Source: Legionella sheltonii
GTDB taxonomy: Bacteria > Pseudomonadota > Gammaproteobacteria > Legionellales > Legionellaceae
DNA: 64,000 bases
Direction of reading: 5' to 3'
Assembly (NCBI RefSeq): GCF_026191355.1
Contig: NZ_JAPHOQ010000009.1
Location: 124,001-188,000 of the forward strand
In this document: positions 8,490 through 18,083 of the stretch, one piece after another
Layout of the letters: each line of letters opens with the position of its first letter
Position numbering within the stretch: position 1 is the first letter of the stretch
Notes under the pieces: model-generated
Told to the model about the DNA's origin: nothing
Database searches by the model: none
What the model saw: the letters and a program-made list of their open reading frames with translations, nothing else
Position numbers and translations under genes: made by a program

Positions 8490-9206
8490 ATGAAGAAAAT
8501 TATTGTTATCCTTAGCTTCGTGCTTTTAGTTACAGCATTCATTTATTTTGTCCCTTCGAAAACAGGGCAAAGTATGGTCATGCCGGGAGAGTTATCAGCG
8601 GCGCATGCCGAGCTTTCCCAAAACTGCTCTGCCTGCCATACCCCCATTAAGGGGGTTGATGATACCAAATGCATCAGTTGCCATGCTTACGATAAAGCAT
8701 TGCTGCAAAGACAACCTTCCTCCTTTCATGGCTTTATCGGTCATTGTTCTTCCTGCCATGTGGAACATCAAGGCCGCAATGCCAACTTAAACACCATGGA
8801 CCATGAAGCCTTAATACAAATTGCTGAAGAATTCCTTAGCGAAAATACACCAAGCCAACATGAGGCTAGTGCAAATCACCCTCTCGTATCCGCCACCGAA
8901 TCACAACTAAGCTGTGTTGCGTGTCATGGCACAAAGGACAAGCACTTTGGCTTGTTTGGGGAAAACTGTGCCCAATGTCATGCGACGACCCAATGGAGTA
9001 TTCCTCATTTTAAGCATCCTTCTGTACATTCTCAAGACTGTGCCCAGTGCCATAAGGCGCCGCCCAGTCATTACATGGAGCACTTTGTCATGATTTCCCA
9101 AAAAGTTGCGCATGAAGAGTCTGCAAACGTCACACAATGTTATTTATGTCATCAAACAACTTCTTTTAATGACATTAAGGGGGTTGGTTTTTATAAGCAT
9201 CATTAA
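8490..9206 (+). CDS. Heptaheme c-type cytochrome, periplasmic
   Basis: 238 residues with an N-terminal hydrophobic anchor (residues 4-22) and seven CxxCH heme-attachment motifs: CSACH, CISCH, CSSCH, CVACH, CAQCH, CAQCH and CYLCH. Extra histidines (VEH, HFKH, SVHS, KHH at the end) can serve as distal ligands for low-spin hemes. It starts immediately at the stop of the b-type protein, so the three genes are one operon. The protein should sit on the periplasmic face, take electrons from the b hemes and deliver them to a periplasmic or outer-membrane acceptor. The fold resembles class III/NapC-NrfH-like multiheme cytochromes, but no catalytic subunit is encoded nearby. Confidence 0.85.
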   Translation: MKKIIVILSFVLLVTAFIYFVPSKTGQSMVMPGELSAAHAELSQNCSACHTPIKGVDDTKCISCHAYDKALLQRQPSSFHGFIGHCSSCHVEHQGRNANLNTMDHEALIQIAEEFLSENTPSQHEASANHPLVSATESQLSCVACHGTKDKHFGLFGENCAQCHATTQWSIPHFKHPSVHSQDCAQCHKAPPSHYMEHFVMISQKVAHEESANVTQCYLCHQTTSFNDIKGVGFYKHH

Positions 9207-9372
9207 AGCCACTAACAACAACTGAAACGTTTTGACTTCTGGCGGAAGTCATTCAAGTGACTGCTTTCATAGTCTGCTTGAACTATTAAGTAAACTTAGA
9301 AAGCACTTACTCTGAGAAATAATCTATACTTTTTCTGTATCGGGATACTTATAAAAATGACAAGGAGGTTTT

Positions 9373-9801
9373 ATGTTAAAACTAAGCGCATTCATTATTC
9401 TTACTACTTTGAGCTTGACGACGCCCATACTCTATGCGGAAGACATGTCTTCTGATATGAATATGAATCAGATGTCTGATAAGCAAACACAAAACACAAC
9501 GCAACAATCAACACCAATGCAACAACTGCAACAAGAAATGAAAAAACTGCAGGAGGTGCATGAGAAACTGATGAATGCAAAAACACCTGCAGAAAAGAAA
9601 ACCGCATTCCAAACTCAAATGTCCATGATGCAACATGGAATGGAAATGATGCAACAGATGGGTATGGGGAGTGATGCAGCGGCTCAACCAGAAATGATGA
9701 AACAGCGCATGGAAATGATGCAGAGGATGATGCACATGATGATGGATTCTCAAAAAATGATGATGAATGATAAAATGATGGGATGCCACATGATGGAATA
9801 A
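9373..9801 (+). CDS. Met-rich periplasmic protein (142 aa)
   Basis: A signal peptide (residues 1-22, ending ILYAED) is followed by a Gln/Met-rich helical protein. The C-terminal half is dominated by Met clusters (MMQHGMEMMQQMGMG, MMQRMMHMMMDSQKMMM) and ends MMGCHMME. Met-rich periplasmic proteins in copper loci bind Cu(I) or Ag(I), which is the likely job here. The start has a strong AAGGAGG site seven bases upstream. A short palindrome GTATC-GG-GATAC lies about 30 bp before the start codon and could be a regulatory element. It is transcribed on its own and ends at a strong hairpin shared with phaB. Confidence 0.65.
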   Translation: MLKLSAFIILTTLSLTTPILYAEDMSSDMNMNQMSDKQTQNTTQQSTPMQQLQQEMKKLQEVHEKLMNAKTPAEKKTAFQTQMSMMQHGMEMMQQMGMGSDAAAQPEMMKQRMEMMQRMMHMMMDSQKMMMNDKMMGCHMME

Positions 9802-9851
9802 ACAAATTCACTCAGTGGAATCATGGAATGAAAATACAGTAAGGAAGTGTT

Positions 9852-9897
9852 AGTCGCATAACTCCTTCATCCGTGCTGAGGGAGGAGTTATGCGACT
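9852..9897. terminator. Bidirectional hairpin terminator between convergent genes
   Basis: Perfect 15-bp inverted repeat: arm 9852-9866 (AGTCGCATAACTCCT) and arm 9883-9897 (its complement), with a 16-nt loop. It lies between the Met-rich gene (+) and phaB (-). A T-rich tail follows on the + strand (TTTATG). It probably serves as a terminator for both genes. Confidence 0.7.
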
Positions 9898-9931
9898 TTA
9901 TGAGTAGATTTTGGGTACTCAATTCCGTGTT

Positions 9932-10672
9932 TTACATGTACTGCCCACCGTTAATATCAAGATTGGCCCCCGTGATAAACCCAGCGTCAGGCGCTGCCAA
10001 AAAAGCCACAGCATTGGCAATTTCTTGTGGCGTTCCTAAACGTCCCACCGGAATGGCGCTCACAATTGATTTTAAGACGTCTTCGCGCATGGCGGCAAGC
10101 ATGGGTGTTTCAATATAACCAGGTGAAATGGTATTCACCGTAATGCCTTTATTGGCTACTTCTAAGGCTAAGCTTTTACTAAACCCAAATAAAGCAGCTT
10201 TGGTAGCAGCATAATTGCATTGTCCAAACTGACCTTTACGACCATTAATCGAGGAAATACTAATAATCCGTCCATAACCTTTATCCAACATCGCAGGTAA
10301 CACATTGCGAGTCATATTGAATACACTGGTCAAGTTTGCATCAATAACCTGTTGCCATTGTTGAGAAGTCATTTTCTTCAAGGTGGTATCACAGGTAATC
10401 CCGGCATTGTTCACCAAAACATCAATCCGCCCATAGCGCTCCATCATCAAGTCAGTCAGTTTTTCGCAATCAGAAAACTGTGTGGTATCCGCATAAAGGA
10501 TATCCATTTCAAGACCTGCTTCTTTTTGAGCCGTTTGCCATTGTTTTGCTTCATCATGATTACCATTCTTAAAATAACAGGCAATAACCCGATAATCAGC
10601 CGCCAAACGCTGACAAATTGCAGAGCCTATTCCACCTGTTCCTCCGGTGACAACTGCTGTTCTTTGTTCCAT
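9932..10672 (-). CDS. phaB: Acetoacetyl-CoA reductase (SDR family)
   Basis: 246-residue short-chain dehydrogenase/reductase that reduces acetoacetyl-CoA to (R)-3-hydroxybutyryl-CoA with NADPH, the monomer supply step for polyhydroxybutyrate. TGGTGGIG is the cofactor motif, NNAG follows, and the catalytic set is S plus YAATK (Y-x3-K); the PGYIET segment is typical. I chose the ATG at 10672 because AAGGAG lies eight bases upstream; an ATG two codons earlier is only two bases from that site. The same AAGGAGTGATGTT leader precedes fabI, suggesting duplication of a translation start. It lies downstream of fabI, MaoC-Pta and phaC on the same strand. Confidence 0.9.
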   Translation of the reverse strand: MEQRTAVVTGGTGGIGSAICQRLAADYRVIACYFKNGNHDEAKQWQTAQKEAGLEMDILYADTTQFSDCEKLTDLMMERYGRIDVLVNNAGITCDTTLKKMTSQQWQQVIDANLTSVFNMTRNVLPAMLDKGYGRIISISSINGRKGQFGQCNYAATKAALFGFSKSLALEVANKGITVNTISPGYIETPMLAAMREDVLKSIVSAIPVGRLGTPQEIANAVAFLAAPDAGFITGANLDINGGQYM

Positions 10673-10743
10673 CAACATCACTCCTTTGTTATTTTTTATT
10701 CCCATTAGGTTACATGACACGTTTACAACAAAAGGACGCTTAC

Positions 10744-11499
10744 TTATCCTTTGATGTTATAACCACTATCGACATAAATCACTTGTCCGGTAACACAACG
10801 TGCCTTATCAGATAAAAGAAATGTGGTTACTTCACCTATTGCTTCAAGGGTAACCCGCTGATGAAGCGGCGCCTGCTTGGCCGCTTTTTCCATCAGTTTA
10901 TCAAAATCGGCAAGGCCTGAAGCAGCACGGGTCTGTATTGGGCCAGGGGATAGTGCATTCACTCGGATATTTTTAGGTCCAAGCTCCACTGCCAAATAAC
11001 GTACAGAAGCTTCAAGAGCCGCCTTAACCGGCCCCATAAGGTTGTAATTCGTTACGACCTTCTCCGCCCCATAATAGCTCATAGTGACAATTGAGCCTCC
11101 TTTTGTCATCATGGGCTCAGCGGCCTTAGCAAGCCTTATCAATGAATGACAAGAGATGTCCATAGCCATCAGAAATCCTTCCCGCGAACTGTCTACAACA
11201 CGGCCTTGTAAATCAGTTCTTGGAGCAAATGCGATCGCATGAATGATAAAATCAAGTCGTCCCCATTGTTCTTCTATCGTATCGAATAAAGAGTTTAACT
11301 GTTCCTCATTGGTCACATCAAGAGGCATAAAAATAGGCGATACAACGTGCTCCGCTAACGGTTGTATGTATGTTTTCGTTTTATTATTCTGATAAGTAAT
11401 TGCAAGCTTCGCACCTGCTGCATGAAGCACTTTGGCACAACCCCAAGCAATGGACTGTTCGTTAGCAACACCAACAATAAGCCCTTTTCTATTATCCAT
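10744..11499 (-). CDS. fabI: Enoyl-ACP reductase, FabI-type
   Basis: 251-residue SDR-like enoyl reductase. The modified cofactor loop VGVANEQSIAWG, the MALGxx-like YYGAEKVVTNYNLMGPVKA segment with the Y-x6-K catalytic pair and the VNALSPGPIQTRAASG loop identify FabI rather than a standard SDR. It reduces trans-2-enoyl thioesters with NADH. An accessory copy inside a PHA cluster may feed or drain C4 enoyl intermediates, or may simply back up fatty-acid synthesis. The start at 11499 is set by AAGGAG eight bases upstream; a GTG three codons earlier is less well placed. Confidence 0.9.
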   Translation of the reverse strand: MDNRKGLIVGVANEQSIAWGCAKVLHAAGAKLAITYQNNKTKTYIQPLAEHVVSPIFMPLDVTNEEQLNSLFDTIEEQWGRLDFIIHAIAFAPRTDLQGRVVDSSREGFLMAMDISCHSLIRLAKAAEPMMTKGGSIVTMSYYGAEKVVTNYNLMGPVKAALEASVRYLAVELGPKNIRVNALSPGPIQTRAASGLADFDKLMEKAAKQAPLHQRVTLEAIGEVTTFLLSDKARCVTGQVIYVDSGYNIKG

Positions 11500-11643
11500 A
11501 AACATCACTCCTTATGTTCTCTAGAAGTGTCAACGTACACAGTACCATAACCTATTCTTTATTAACATTTTAGTAAAACACCTAGATTTTTATCCTTGAT
11601 GAATGAGTATTGTGCATCAGAATATCTTCTTGAATCGCTTGGA

Positions 11644-13050
11644 TCATTTAATTTTTCCTTGATTTCTGGCCATCACCATTCTCACGGCCAATGCGCAAGA
11701 TAAAAGTCTTGCCCGTAGTGAATCAGCCCGACTTAAGAGGATAATAGGAACACGTGCTCCAAGAACGATGCCTGCAGCATCCGCGTGCTCTAGAAAAGTC
11801 AATTGTTTTGCCAGGATATTGCCTGATTCAATTTCAGGAACAAGAAGAATATCCGCGTCACCCGCCACCGAGGATGTAATGCCTTTCTCTTGCGCCGCCT
11901 CTTTACTGATGGCGTTATCAAAAGCCAATGGGCCATCAAGTATCGCATCCGTAATCTGACCCCGATCGGCCATTTTACACAAGATGGCTGCATCAACCGT
12001 CGCCTGCATTTTAGGGTTAAGTAACTCAACGGCTGCAAGAATTGCAACTTTAGGCTTTTGATCTTCACCATGTAGGATTCGCCAAAGATTAATCGCGTTT
12101 TGACAAATATCTGCCTTGTCGCTGGCATTAGGCGCAATATTAATTGCTGCATCGGTAATTATTAGCGGCTTGTGATAGGAGGGCACATCCATGACATAAG
12201 CATGACTTAACCGATATTTTGTACGAAGCCCTGCGGCTGTAGGCACAATGGCAGACATCAATTCGTCTGTATGCAGCGATCCCTTCATAATCGCATCAAC
12301 CCCGCCAGAAGCGGCTAATTCCGCTGCTGCAGCTGCTGCCGCATCACTGTGATCTACATCGAGAAGTTCCCATTGTGACGTATCGATTCCTGCTTTTTGA
12401 GCTGCCGCTTCGATTTTTATTTGCGGTCCAATGAGCACAGGAAGAATCAACCCTGACTTTACTGCATCCGCTACAGCTTCCAGCACACTCGCTTGCACGG
12501 GATGAACCACTGCAGTACGAATAGCTGGGATGCATTTACAGGATTTAATAATGCGACGAAAAGGATCGGGACGATGAATCACCACTTGGGGTAGTTGGGT
12601 ACGCGCAACACGGATTTTTTGTATCGGCGCCAAAACCACAGCCACGCCTTTGACCACAACTTCTCCCCGCTGATTTACTCCTTTACAATCAAAAGTCACA
12701 ATGGGTTTGTCCGTACCTTTGTCCCGGACAATAAGGGTCACCGTAATCGCATCACCAATCCGCACCGGCTTTTTAAATTCAATCTCTTGCTTCAGATAAA
12801 TGGTACCTGGTCCTGGAAGCACCGTACCCAGCAACGCTGAAATCAGTGAACCGGACCACATGCCATGACCTACAACGCCATGAAAGAGATCGCTTTGGGC
12901 AAATATGGGATCAACATGCGCAGGATTGATATCCCCTGACATGGCAGCAAAAAGATCGATATCTTCTTGGGTTAAGATTCGATTAAAGCTCGCTTGCTGA
13001 CCCAGCGTTAATTCATCAAAAGTGACATTCTCAAGAAATTCCTTATCCAT
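11644..13050 (-). CDS. Fusion: MaoC-type enoyl-CoA hydratase + phosphate acetyl/butyryltransferase
   Basis: 468 residues in two domains. Residues 1-150 are an (R)-specific MaoC hydratase: hydratase-2 motif SGDINPAHVD with the catalytic Asp and His, then FHGVVGHGMW. Residues 165-468 are a Pta/Ptb domain (VLIGP, GVDAIMKGSLHTDELM, the ITDAAINIAP and DGPLAFDNAIS segments). This 'bifunctional enoyl-CoA hydratase/phosphate acetyltransferase' could make (R)-3-hydroxyacyl-CoA for PhaC and exchange acyl-CoA with acyl-phosphate. The start at 13050 has AAAGGA six bases upstream; the longer frame would run into phaC. Its start is only 11 bp past the phaC stop, so they are one operon. No acetate or butyrate kinase gene follows. 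Confidence 0.85.
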   Translation of the reverse strand: MDKEFLENVTFDELTLGQQASFNRILTQEDIDLFAAMSGDINPAHVDPIFAQSDLFHGVVGHGMWSGSLISALLGTVLPGPGTIYLKQEIEFKKPVRIGDAITVTLIVRDKGTDKPIVTFDCKGVNQRGEVVVKGVAVVLAPIQKIRVARTQLPQVVIHRPDPFRRIIKSCKCIPAIRTAVVHPVQASVLEAVADAVKSGLILPVLIGPQIKIEAAAQKAGIDTSQWELLDVDHSDAAAAAAAELAASGGVDAIMKGSLHTDELMSAIVPTAAGLRTKYRLSHAYVMDVPSYHKPLIITDAAINIAPNASDKADICQNAINLWRILHGEDQKPKVAILAAVELLNPKMQATVDAAILCKMADRGQITDAILDGPLAFDNAISKEAAQEKGITSSVAGDADILLVPEIESGNILAKQLTFLEHADAAGIVLGARVPIILLSRADSLRARLLSCALAVRMVMARNQGKIK

Positions 13051-13060
13051 AGTCATCCTT

Positions 13061-14833
13061 TTATTTCTGCAGCACATAAGTTCCAGGTGCCGCAGGCAAA
13101 GACCTATCCATAGGCGGTGGGGCAACTCGTTCAGGAGTTGATTGAGCCACCAACCACTTATGCCAGGCAATCCACCAAGAACCCTCTTTTTTTTGTGCCA
13201 CCTTAAGCCAATTCTCAGAATTTAAGTACACTTCATGTTGTTTATGCTCATGGATCCGATACGTGCGTCCACGATGACCAGGTTCGCTGATAACTCCTGC
13301 ATTATGTCCCCCATTGGCTAACACAAAAGTAATGGAGCTATCCAGCATCAGATGGACTTTATAAACTGAGCGCCAAGGAGCCACATGATCTTGTTCAGTA
13401 CCCACGACAAAAGCAGGTACATGAATGGTTTCAGGAGCCACAGGTTCCCCCTCAACTATAAAACGCCCCTCAGCAAAGTCATTATGCAAGAACAATTTTT
13501 CAAGGTATTCACTGTGCATTTTATAGGGCATACGTGTAGCATCCGCATTCCACGCCAACAAATCAATCATCCCTCGCTCTTTGCCCTCCATATAATCATG
13601 GATCATTTTCGACCAAATAAGATCATAGGAACGCAACATTTGAAATGTTCCCGCCATCTGTTTGGTATCTAAGTAACCCTGGTCTTGCATCATGTTTTTA
13701 AGAAAAGCAACTTGACTTTCAGTAACAAACAGCATCAATTCGCCGGCTTCAGTAAAGTCCCCTTGTGCTGCCAAAAGAGTTAAGCTTTTAAGGCGCGTAT
13801 CCTGATTTTGCGCCATAGCCGCTGCCGTAATCATTGCCAAAGTTCCACCAAGGCAATAGCCCATGAGATGAATGTTTACTTTTGGAAAGATAGTGGACAC
13901 CGCATCCACCGCTGCCATAGCCCCTAATCGATAGTAATCATCCATGCTTAAGTTTTTATCCTCACTATCTGGATTACGCCAGGAAACGATGAATACGGTA
14001 TGTCCTTGGGCTACCAGCCACTTCACCATGGAGTTTTCAGGAGATAAATCAAGAATATAATATTTCATAATCCAGGCAGGCAAAATTAAAATCGGTTCTT
14101 GCAACACCGTCTTTGTTTGCGGTTCATATTGAAGCAATTCGATGAGATGATTGCGATAGACTACTCGGCCTGGAGTATTTGCTACCGCTTTACCCGGCGT
14201 GAAATGTTCTACACCCGCTGGAGGTATGCCGGTTAGCCGCTCTGCAATATCTTTGATTGCAATTTCCGTACCTCGAATTAAGTTCAGTCCCCCTGTGTTT
14301 ATGGTTTCATAAAAAAGCTCGGGATTTGTTAAAAAGAAATTAGAAGGCGATAAGGCATCGAGTATTTGACGCACCGTAAACGAAATCGTACGCTCCACAG
14401 GCTGAGGCAAGCCAGGTAAGTCCGTTGTCGCTAAGCGACACCAATTCTCTGTTAAGAGAAACCCTTCTGCCCACCACCGCCAAGGTAAGTATTGCCAACT
14501 GTCTTTATGAAAGCGAACATCTTCCCCATTGCCTGGTCTATCTTGACTGCACATCACTTTATTGACGCAATCATCGGCGTGCACGAACGGATAGAGTGCC
14601 AACTCGAATAAACGCCCTGGTGATTGCCTAAGTTGAGAAAGCCAAGACAAATACGAAGTCTCTAATGCCGCTGGACTCATTCCTGCCGAAAGCTTAGCAA
14701 GATTAGCCTGAAAAAAAGCATCCAAATTTTTAAAAAAAGGATCGGGGCGAATTTCCGGAGTGCAACAAACATGTTCACACTCACCTTCGGTCTTCATCTT
14801 CTCACAGCATACTTTATCTTCCTTCTTCATCAT
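13061..14833 (-). CDS. phaC: Poly(3-hydroxyalkanoate) synthase, class I
   Basis: 590-residue cytoplasmic polymerase that converts (R)-3-hydroxyacyl-CoA to PHA granules. The lipase-box-like GYCLGG carries the catalytic Cys (about residue 327); FVVGTEQDHVAPW and NGGHNAGVI supply the catalytic Asp and His. The class I length and N-terminal domain (WQYLPWRWWAEGFLL...) are intact. The extreme N-terminus has an unusual Cys-rich leader (VCCEKMKTEGECEHVCC) that could bind metal, which is notable in a metal-resistance island. It is first in the minus-strand set phaC, MaoC-Pta, fabI, phaB. Confidence 0.93.
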   Translation of the reverse strand: MMKKEDKVCCEKMKTEGECEHVCCTPEIRPDPFFKNLDAFFQANLAKLSAGMSPAALETSYLSWLSQLRQSPGRLFELALYPFVHADDCVNKVMCSQDRPGNGEDVRFHKDSWQYLPWRWWAEGFLLTENWCRLATTDLPGLPQPVERTISFTVRQILDALSPSNFFLTNPELFYETINTGGLNLIRGTEIAIKDIAERLTGIPPAGVEHFTPGKAVANTPGRVVYRNHLIELLQYEPQTKTVLQEPILILPAWIMKYYILDLSPENSMVKWLVAQGHTVFIVSWRNPDSEDKNLSMDDYYRLGAMAAVDAVSTIFPKVNIHLMGYCLGGTLAMITAAAMAQNQDTRLKSLTLLAAQGDFTEAGELMLFVTESQVAFLKNMMQDQGYLDTKQMAGTFQMLRSYDLIWSKMIHDYMEGKERGMIDLLAWNADATRMPYKMHSEYLEKLFLHNDFAEGRFIVEGEPVAPETIHVPAFVVGTEQDHVAPWRSVYKVHLMLDSSITFVLANGGHNAGVISEPGHRGRTYRIHEHKQHEVYLNSENWLKVAQKKEGSWWIAWHKWLVAQSTPERVAPPPMDRSLPAAPGTYVLQK

Positions 14834-14907
14834 TCATCCCTAATATGGCTCAAAATAATGCACTTTAGTATTCCATGCTTATCCTTTTTCATGCATCCTT
14901 AGTGACC

Positions 14908-17900
14908 TTATTGCTGCTTGTTCATTACTTTTGCTTCCTGCCACACTAAAAAAACAGCAGGGATCACAATAAGAGTGAGAATCGTCGCAGTAATCATGCC
15001 CCCCACCATGGGCGCGGCAATACGACGCATGATTTCAGATCCTGTTCCACCACCAAGCATAATCGGCAGCAGTCCGCCAATAATTGCTAATACCGTCATC
15101 ATCTTAGGCCTTAGGCGAAGTACGGCGCCTTCAACCACGGCACTTTGAACGTTTTCTTTGGTGAGTTCCCGATTTTCTTGTTGTGCTAATTGCTTCTGCT
15201 TTTGTAATGCTTGATCCAAATAAATAAGCATAATCACTCCTGTCTCTGCAGAAACACCTGCTAGCCCAATAAAGCCCACACCAACGGCAATGGATAAATA
15301 ATAGCCTAGTAAATAAATAAACCAGATGCCACCCACGAGTGCTAAAGGCAGCGTGCCAAGAATAATGAATACTTCTGAAAAACGCTTAAAATTCAAATAA
15401 AGCAACACGACAATAATCAGAAGCGTTAAGGGAATAACAATCATAAGCCGTGCTTGGGCACGTTGCATGTACTGATATTGCCCCGTCCATATAAGGCTGT
15501 AACCAGGAGGCAGCTTAATCTTTTGTTTCACGACTTGTTGGGCTTCATTGGTGTAAGAACCCAAATCACGTCCTGTAATATCCACATAAATCCAGCCTGA
15601 GGGGCGTGTATTTTCTGTTTTAATCATGTCAGGACCATTGGTTACCGATAATGTGGCAACCGCCTCTAAGGGGATGTGTGCCCCAGTAGGTGTTACAATA
15701 GGTAGCTGACGTAATTGTTCGACTGAATCACGCACAAATTGCGGATAACGTAAATTCACCGGATATCGTTCAAGTCCTTCAACCGTCTGCGTAATATTCA
15801 TGCCGCCTACGGCATTTTCAATCATCTCCTGTACGTCACGGATGTTTAATGCATAACGTGATGCTTTTAAACGATCAATATCCACATTCACATAGCGGGC
15901 ACTCACAACACGTTCGGCAAACACAGAGGCAGTTCCTGGTAAGGGTTTAAGTACCTGTTCAATTTGCTCTCCGATCTTTTGAATAACATTCAAGTCAGGA
16001 CCGATAATTTTAATCCCTAATGGCGTTTTAATCCCCGTAGCCAGCATATCAATACGGTTACGAATGGGCATAACCCATACATTACTTACTCCAGGTATCT
16101 GTACGTGTTGATCGAGCTCATCTCTAATTTTTTCAAAAGTCATGCCCGGACGCCATTCGCTTTGTGGCTTAAATTGAATGGTCGTTTCAATCATTGACAT
16201 GGACGCAGGATCGGTTGCTGTTTCAGCACGACCAATTTTCCCAAACGCAGATTTTACTTCCGGAACCGTAAGAATGAGTTTATCAATTTGCTGGATGAGC
16301 TGTTGTGCCTTACCCACAGAAATTGCTGGGAACGTGGTGGGCATATAAAGGAGCGTACCTTCATTTAAAGGCGGCATAAATTCAGAGCCTAAGCGAGTGA
16401 TGGGCCAAAAACCAATGACCACAAGGATGAACGCGATGGCTAAAATCTTTTTTGGTGCTTTGAGCACTGCTTGAATCACTGGGTGATATACTGCTTGCAA
16501 GACCCGATTCAAAGGATTCTCGGTTTCAGGACGAATGTGCCCGCGAATAAGATAACCCATCAGCACCGGAACTAAGGTAATGGATAAAGCAGCCGCACAC
16601 GCCATAGCATACGTTTTAGTAAACGCTAAGGGCGCAAATAAACGGCCTTCCTGCGCTTGTAATGTAAATATAGGGAGGAAACTAAACATAATGATCAGCA
16701 AGGAAAAAAAGAGCGAAGGCCCCACTTGTAACGTCGCTTCTTGAATAATTTGCCACCTATTTTCTTTGGTCACTTCTGTCTGCTCAAAATGCTTGTGCAC
16801 GTTTTCTATCATGACAATGGCCGCGTCCACCATCACTCCAATAGCAATAGCAATCCCTCCTAAGGACATGATGTTTGCCGTGATGCCTTGCCAATACATG
16901 ATAATAAAAGAAGCCAGGATGCCAATGGGCAGTGTAATGATAATCACCAAAGCCGAACGCAAATGAAACAAAAAGACAAAACAAATAATCGAAACCAATA
17001 CAAACTCTTCAAATAACTTATCCTTAAGGGTGCTTACTGCCCGTTGAATGAGGCTTGAACGATCATAGGTTTCAACCATTTTTACACCCGGTGGCAAACT
17101 GTCTTTTAGTTCTGCCAATTTTGCTTTAACCGCTTCAATGGTTTTTTTGGCATTTTCACCAAAACGCATTACAATCACCCCACCGACCACTTCACCTTGA
17201 CCATTTAATTCAGCGATACCGCGACGATTTTCTGGTCCAAGACGAATCGTGGCCACATCAGATAAGAGAATGGGCGTCCCTTGTTTTGAAACACCTAAAG
17301 GAATATTCTCAAAATCAGAGCGTTTTTTTAGATAGCCACGGGCACGTACTATATAGTCTGCTTCCCCCATTTCAATGGTAGAACCCCCTACTTCTTGGTT
17401 GGCATCACGAATGGCTGAAATGACTTGTGACAGTGTTAAATCATAAGCACGTAATTTACTCGGGTCCAGAACCACTTCATAGCGACGCACCATCCCACCA
17501 ATTCGCGCGACTTCAGAAACTCCTGGCACTTTTTGCAATTGAAACTTTAAATACCAATCTTGAAGGGTTGTTAACTGCGATAAATCATGCTTTCCGGTGG
17601 TATCCACTAACGCATACTCATAAACCCAGCCAACTCCTGTTGCATCAGGTCCTAATGCCGTACTGACATTGGCCGGTAAACGGTTTTGCACTTGGCTTAA
17701 ATACTCAAGCACGCGAGAACGTGCCCAATACAGATCCGTTCCATCTTTAAAAATCAAGTAAATATAAGAATCATCAAAAGCAGACTGGCCTCTTACGGTT
17801 TCAGCACCTGGTACCACAATAAGTTTTGTAGTCAAAGGATAAGTCACTTGATCTTCGACAATTTGTGGTGCCTGTCCTGGATAAAATGACTTAACAATGA

Positions 17901-18045
17901 CTTGTACGTCAGATAAATCAGGAATCGCGTCTAATGGTGTTTGTTTGATTATGTAAATACCCGAAAAAATCAATAAAAAAGTAGCCAAAAGTATAAAAGC
18001 TCGATTCTGGATGGACCAGCGAATAATGGCCGCAATCATCGACAA
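14908..18045 (-). CDS. cusA: Copper/silver efflux RND permease, CusA-like
   Basis: 1,045-residue inner-membrane RND pump of the heavy-metal (HME) class. The N-terminus (one TM, then TPLDAIPDLSDVQV) and TM4 relay segment (VMVDAAIVMIENVHKH) are typical; two large periplasmic loops and 12 membrane helices are present. Among neighbours it is closer in style to CusA than to the CzcA-like pump at 33959, for example at VTYPLTTKLIVVPGAETVRG. It drives monovalent copper or silver from periplasm to exterior using the proton gradient. The adaptor gene lies 38 bp upstream. Metal specificity is inferred; the methionine relay would have to be checked by alignment. Confidence 0.9.
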   Translation of the reverse strand: MSMIAAIIRWSIQNRAFILLATFLLIFSGIYIIKQTPLDAIPDLSDVQVIVKSFYPGQAPQIVEDQVTYPLTTKLIVVPGAETVRGQSAFDDSYIYLIFKDGTDLYWARSRVLEYLSQVQNRLPANVSTALGPDATGVGWVYEYALVDTTGKHDLSQLTTLQDWYLKFQLQKVPGVSEVARIGGMVRRYEVVLDPSKLRAYDLTLSQVISAIRDANQEVGGSTIEMGEADYIVRARGYLKKRSDFENIPLGVSKQGTPILLSDVATIRLGPENRRGIAELNGQGEVVGGVIVMRFGENAKKTIEAVKAKLAELKDSLPPGVKMVETYDRSSLIQRAVSTLKDKLFEEFVLVSIICFVFLFHLRSALVIIITLPIGILASFIIMYWQGITANIMSLGGIAIAIGVMVDAAIVMIENVHKHFEQTEVTKENRWQIIQEATLQVGPSLFFSLLIIMFSFLPIFTLQAQEGRLFAPLAFTKTYAMACAAALSITLVPVLMGYLIRGHIRPETENPLNRVLQAVYHPVIQAVLKAPKKILAIAFILVVIGFWPITRLGSEFMPPLNEGTLLYMPTTFPAISVGKAQQLIQQIDKLILTVPEVKSAFGKIGRAETATDPASMSMIETTIQFKPQSEWRPGMTFEKIRDELDQHVQIPGVSNVWVMPIRNRIDMLATGIKTPLGIKIIGPDLNVIQKIGEQIEQVLKPLPGTASVFAERVVSARYVNVDIDRLKASRYALNIRDVQEMIENAVGGMNITQTVEGLERYPVNLRYPQFVRDSVEQLRQLPIVTPTGAHIPLEAVATLSVTNGPDMIKTENTRPSGWIYVDITGRDLGSYTNEAQQVVKQKIKLPPGYSLIWTGQYQYMQRAQARLMIVIPLTLLIIVVLLYLNFKRFSEVFIILGTLPLALVGGIWFIYLLGYYLSIAVGVGFIGLAGVSAETGVIMLIYLDQALQKQKQLAQQENRELTKENVQSAVVEGAVLRLRPKMMTVLAIIGGLLPIMLGGGTGSEIMRRIAAPMVGGMITATILTLIVIPAVFLVWQEAKVMNKQQ

Positions 18046-18083
18046 TACTCCCCTAGAATGAAGCGATTCATTTCATGATGCAT

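Noticed and set aside
9404..9811. Antisense frame rich in His and Ser across the Met-rich gene
   Set aside because: It is the complement of repeated ATG codons (CAT gives His) and so is a shadow of low-complexity sequence.
14908..18045. Assigning both RND pumps to the same metal
   Set aside because: The TM4 motif differs (VDAAIVMIEN here versus [15 protein letters not shown] at 33959), and the adaptors carry different metal-associated N-termini, so a monovalent and a divalent system are more likely.
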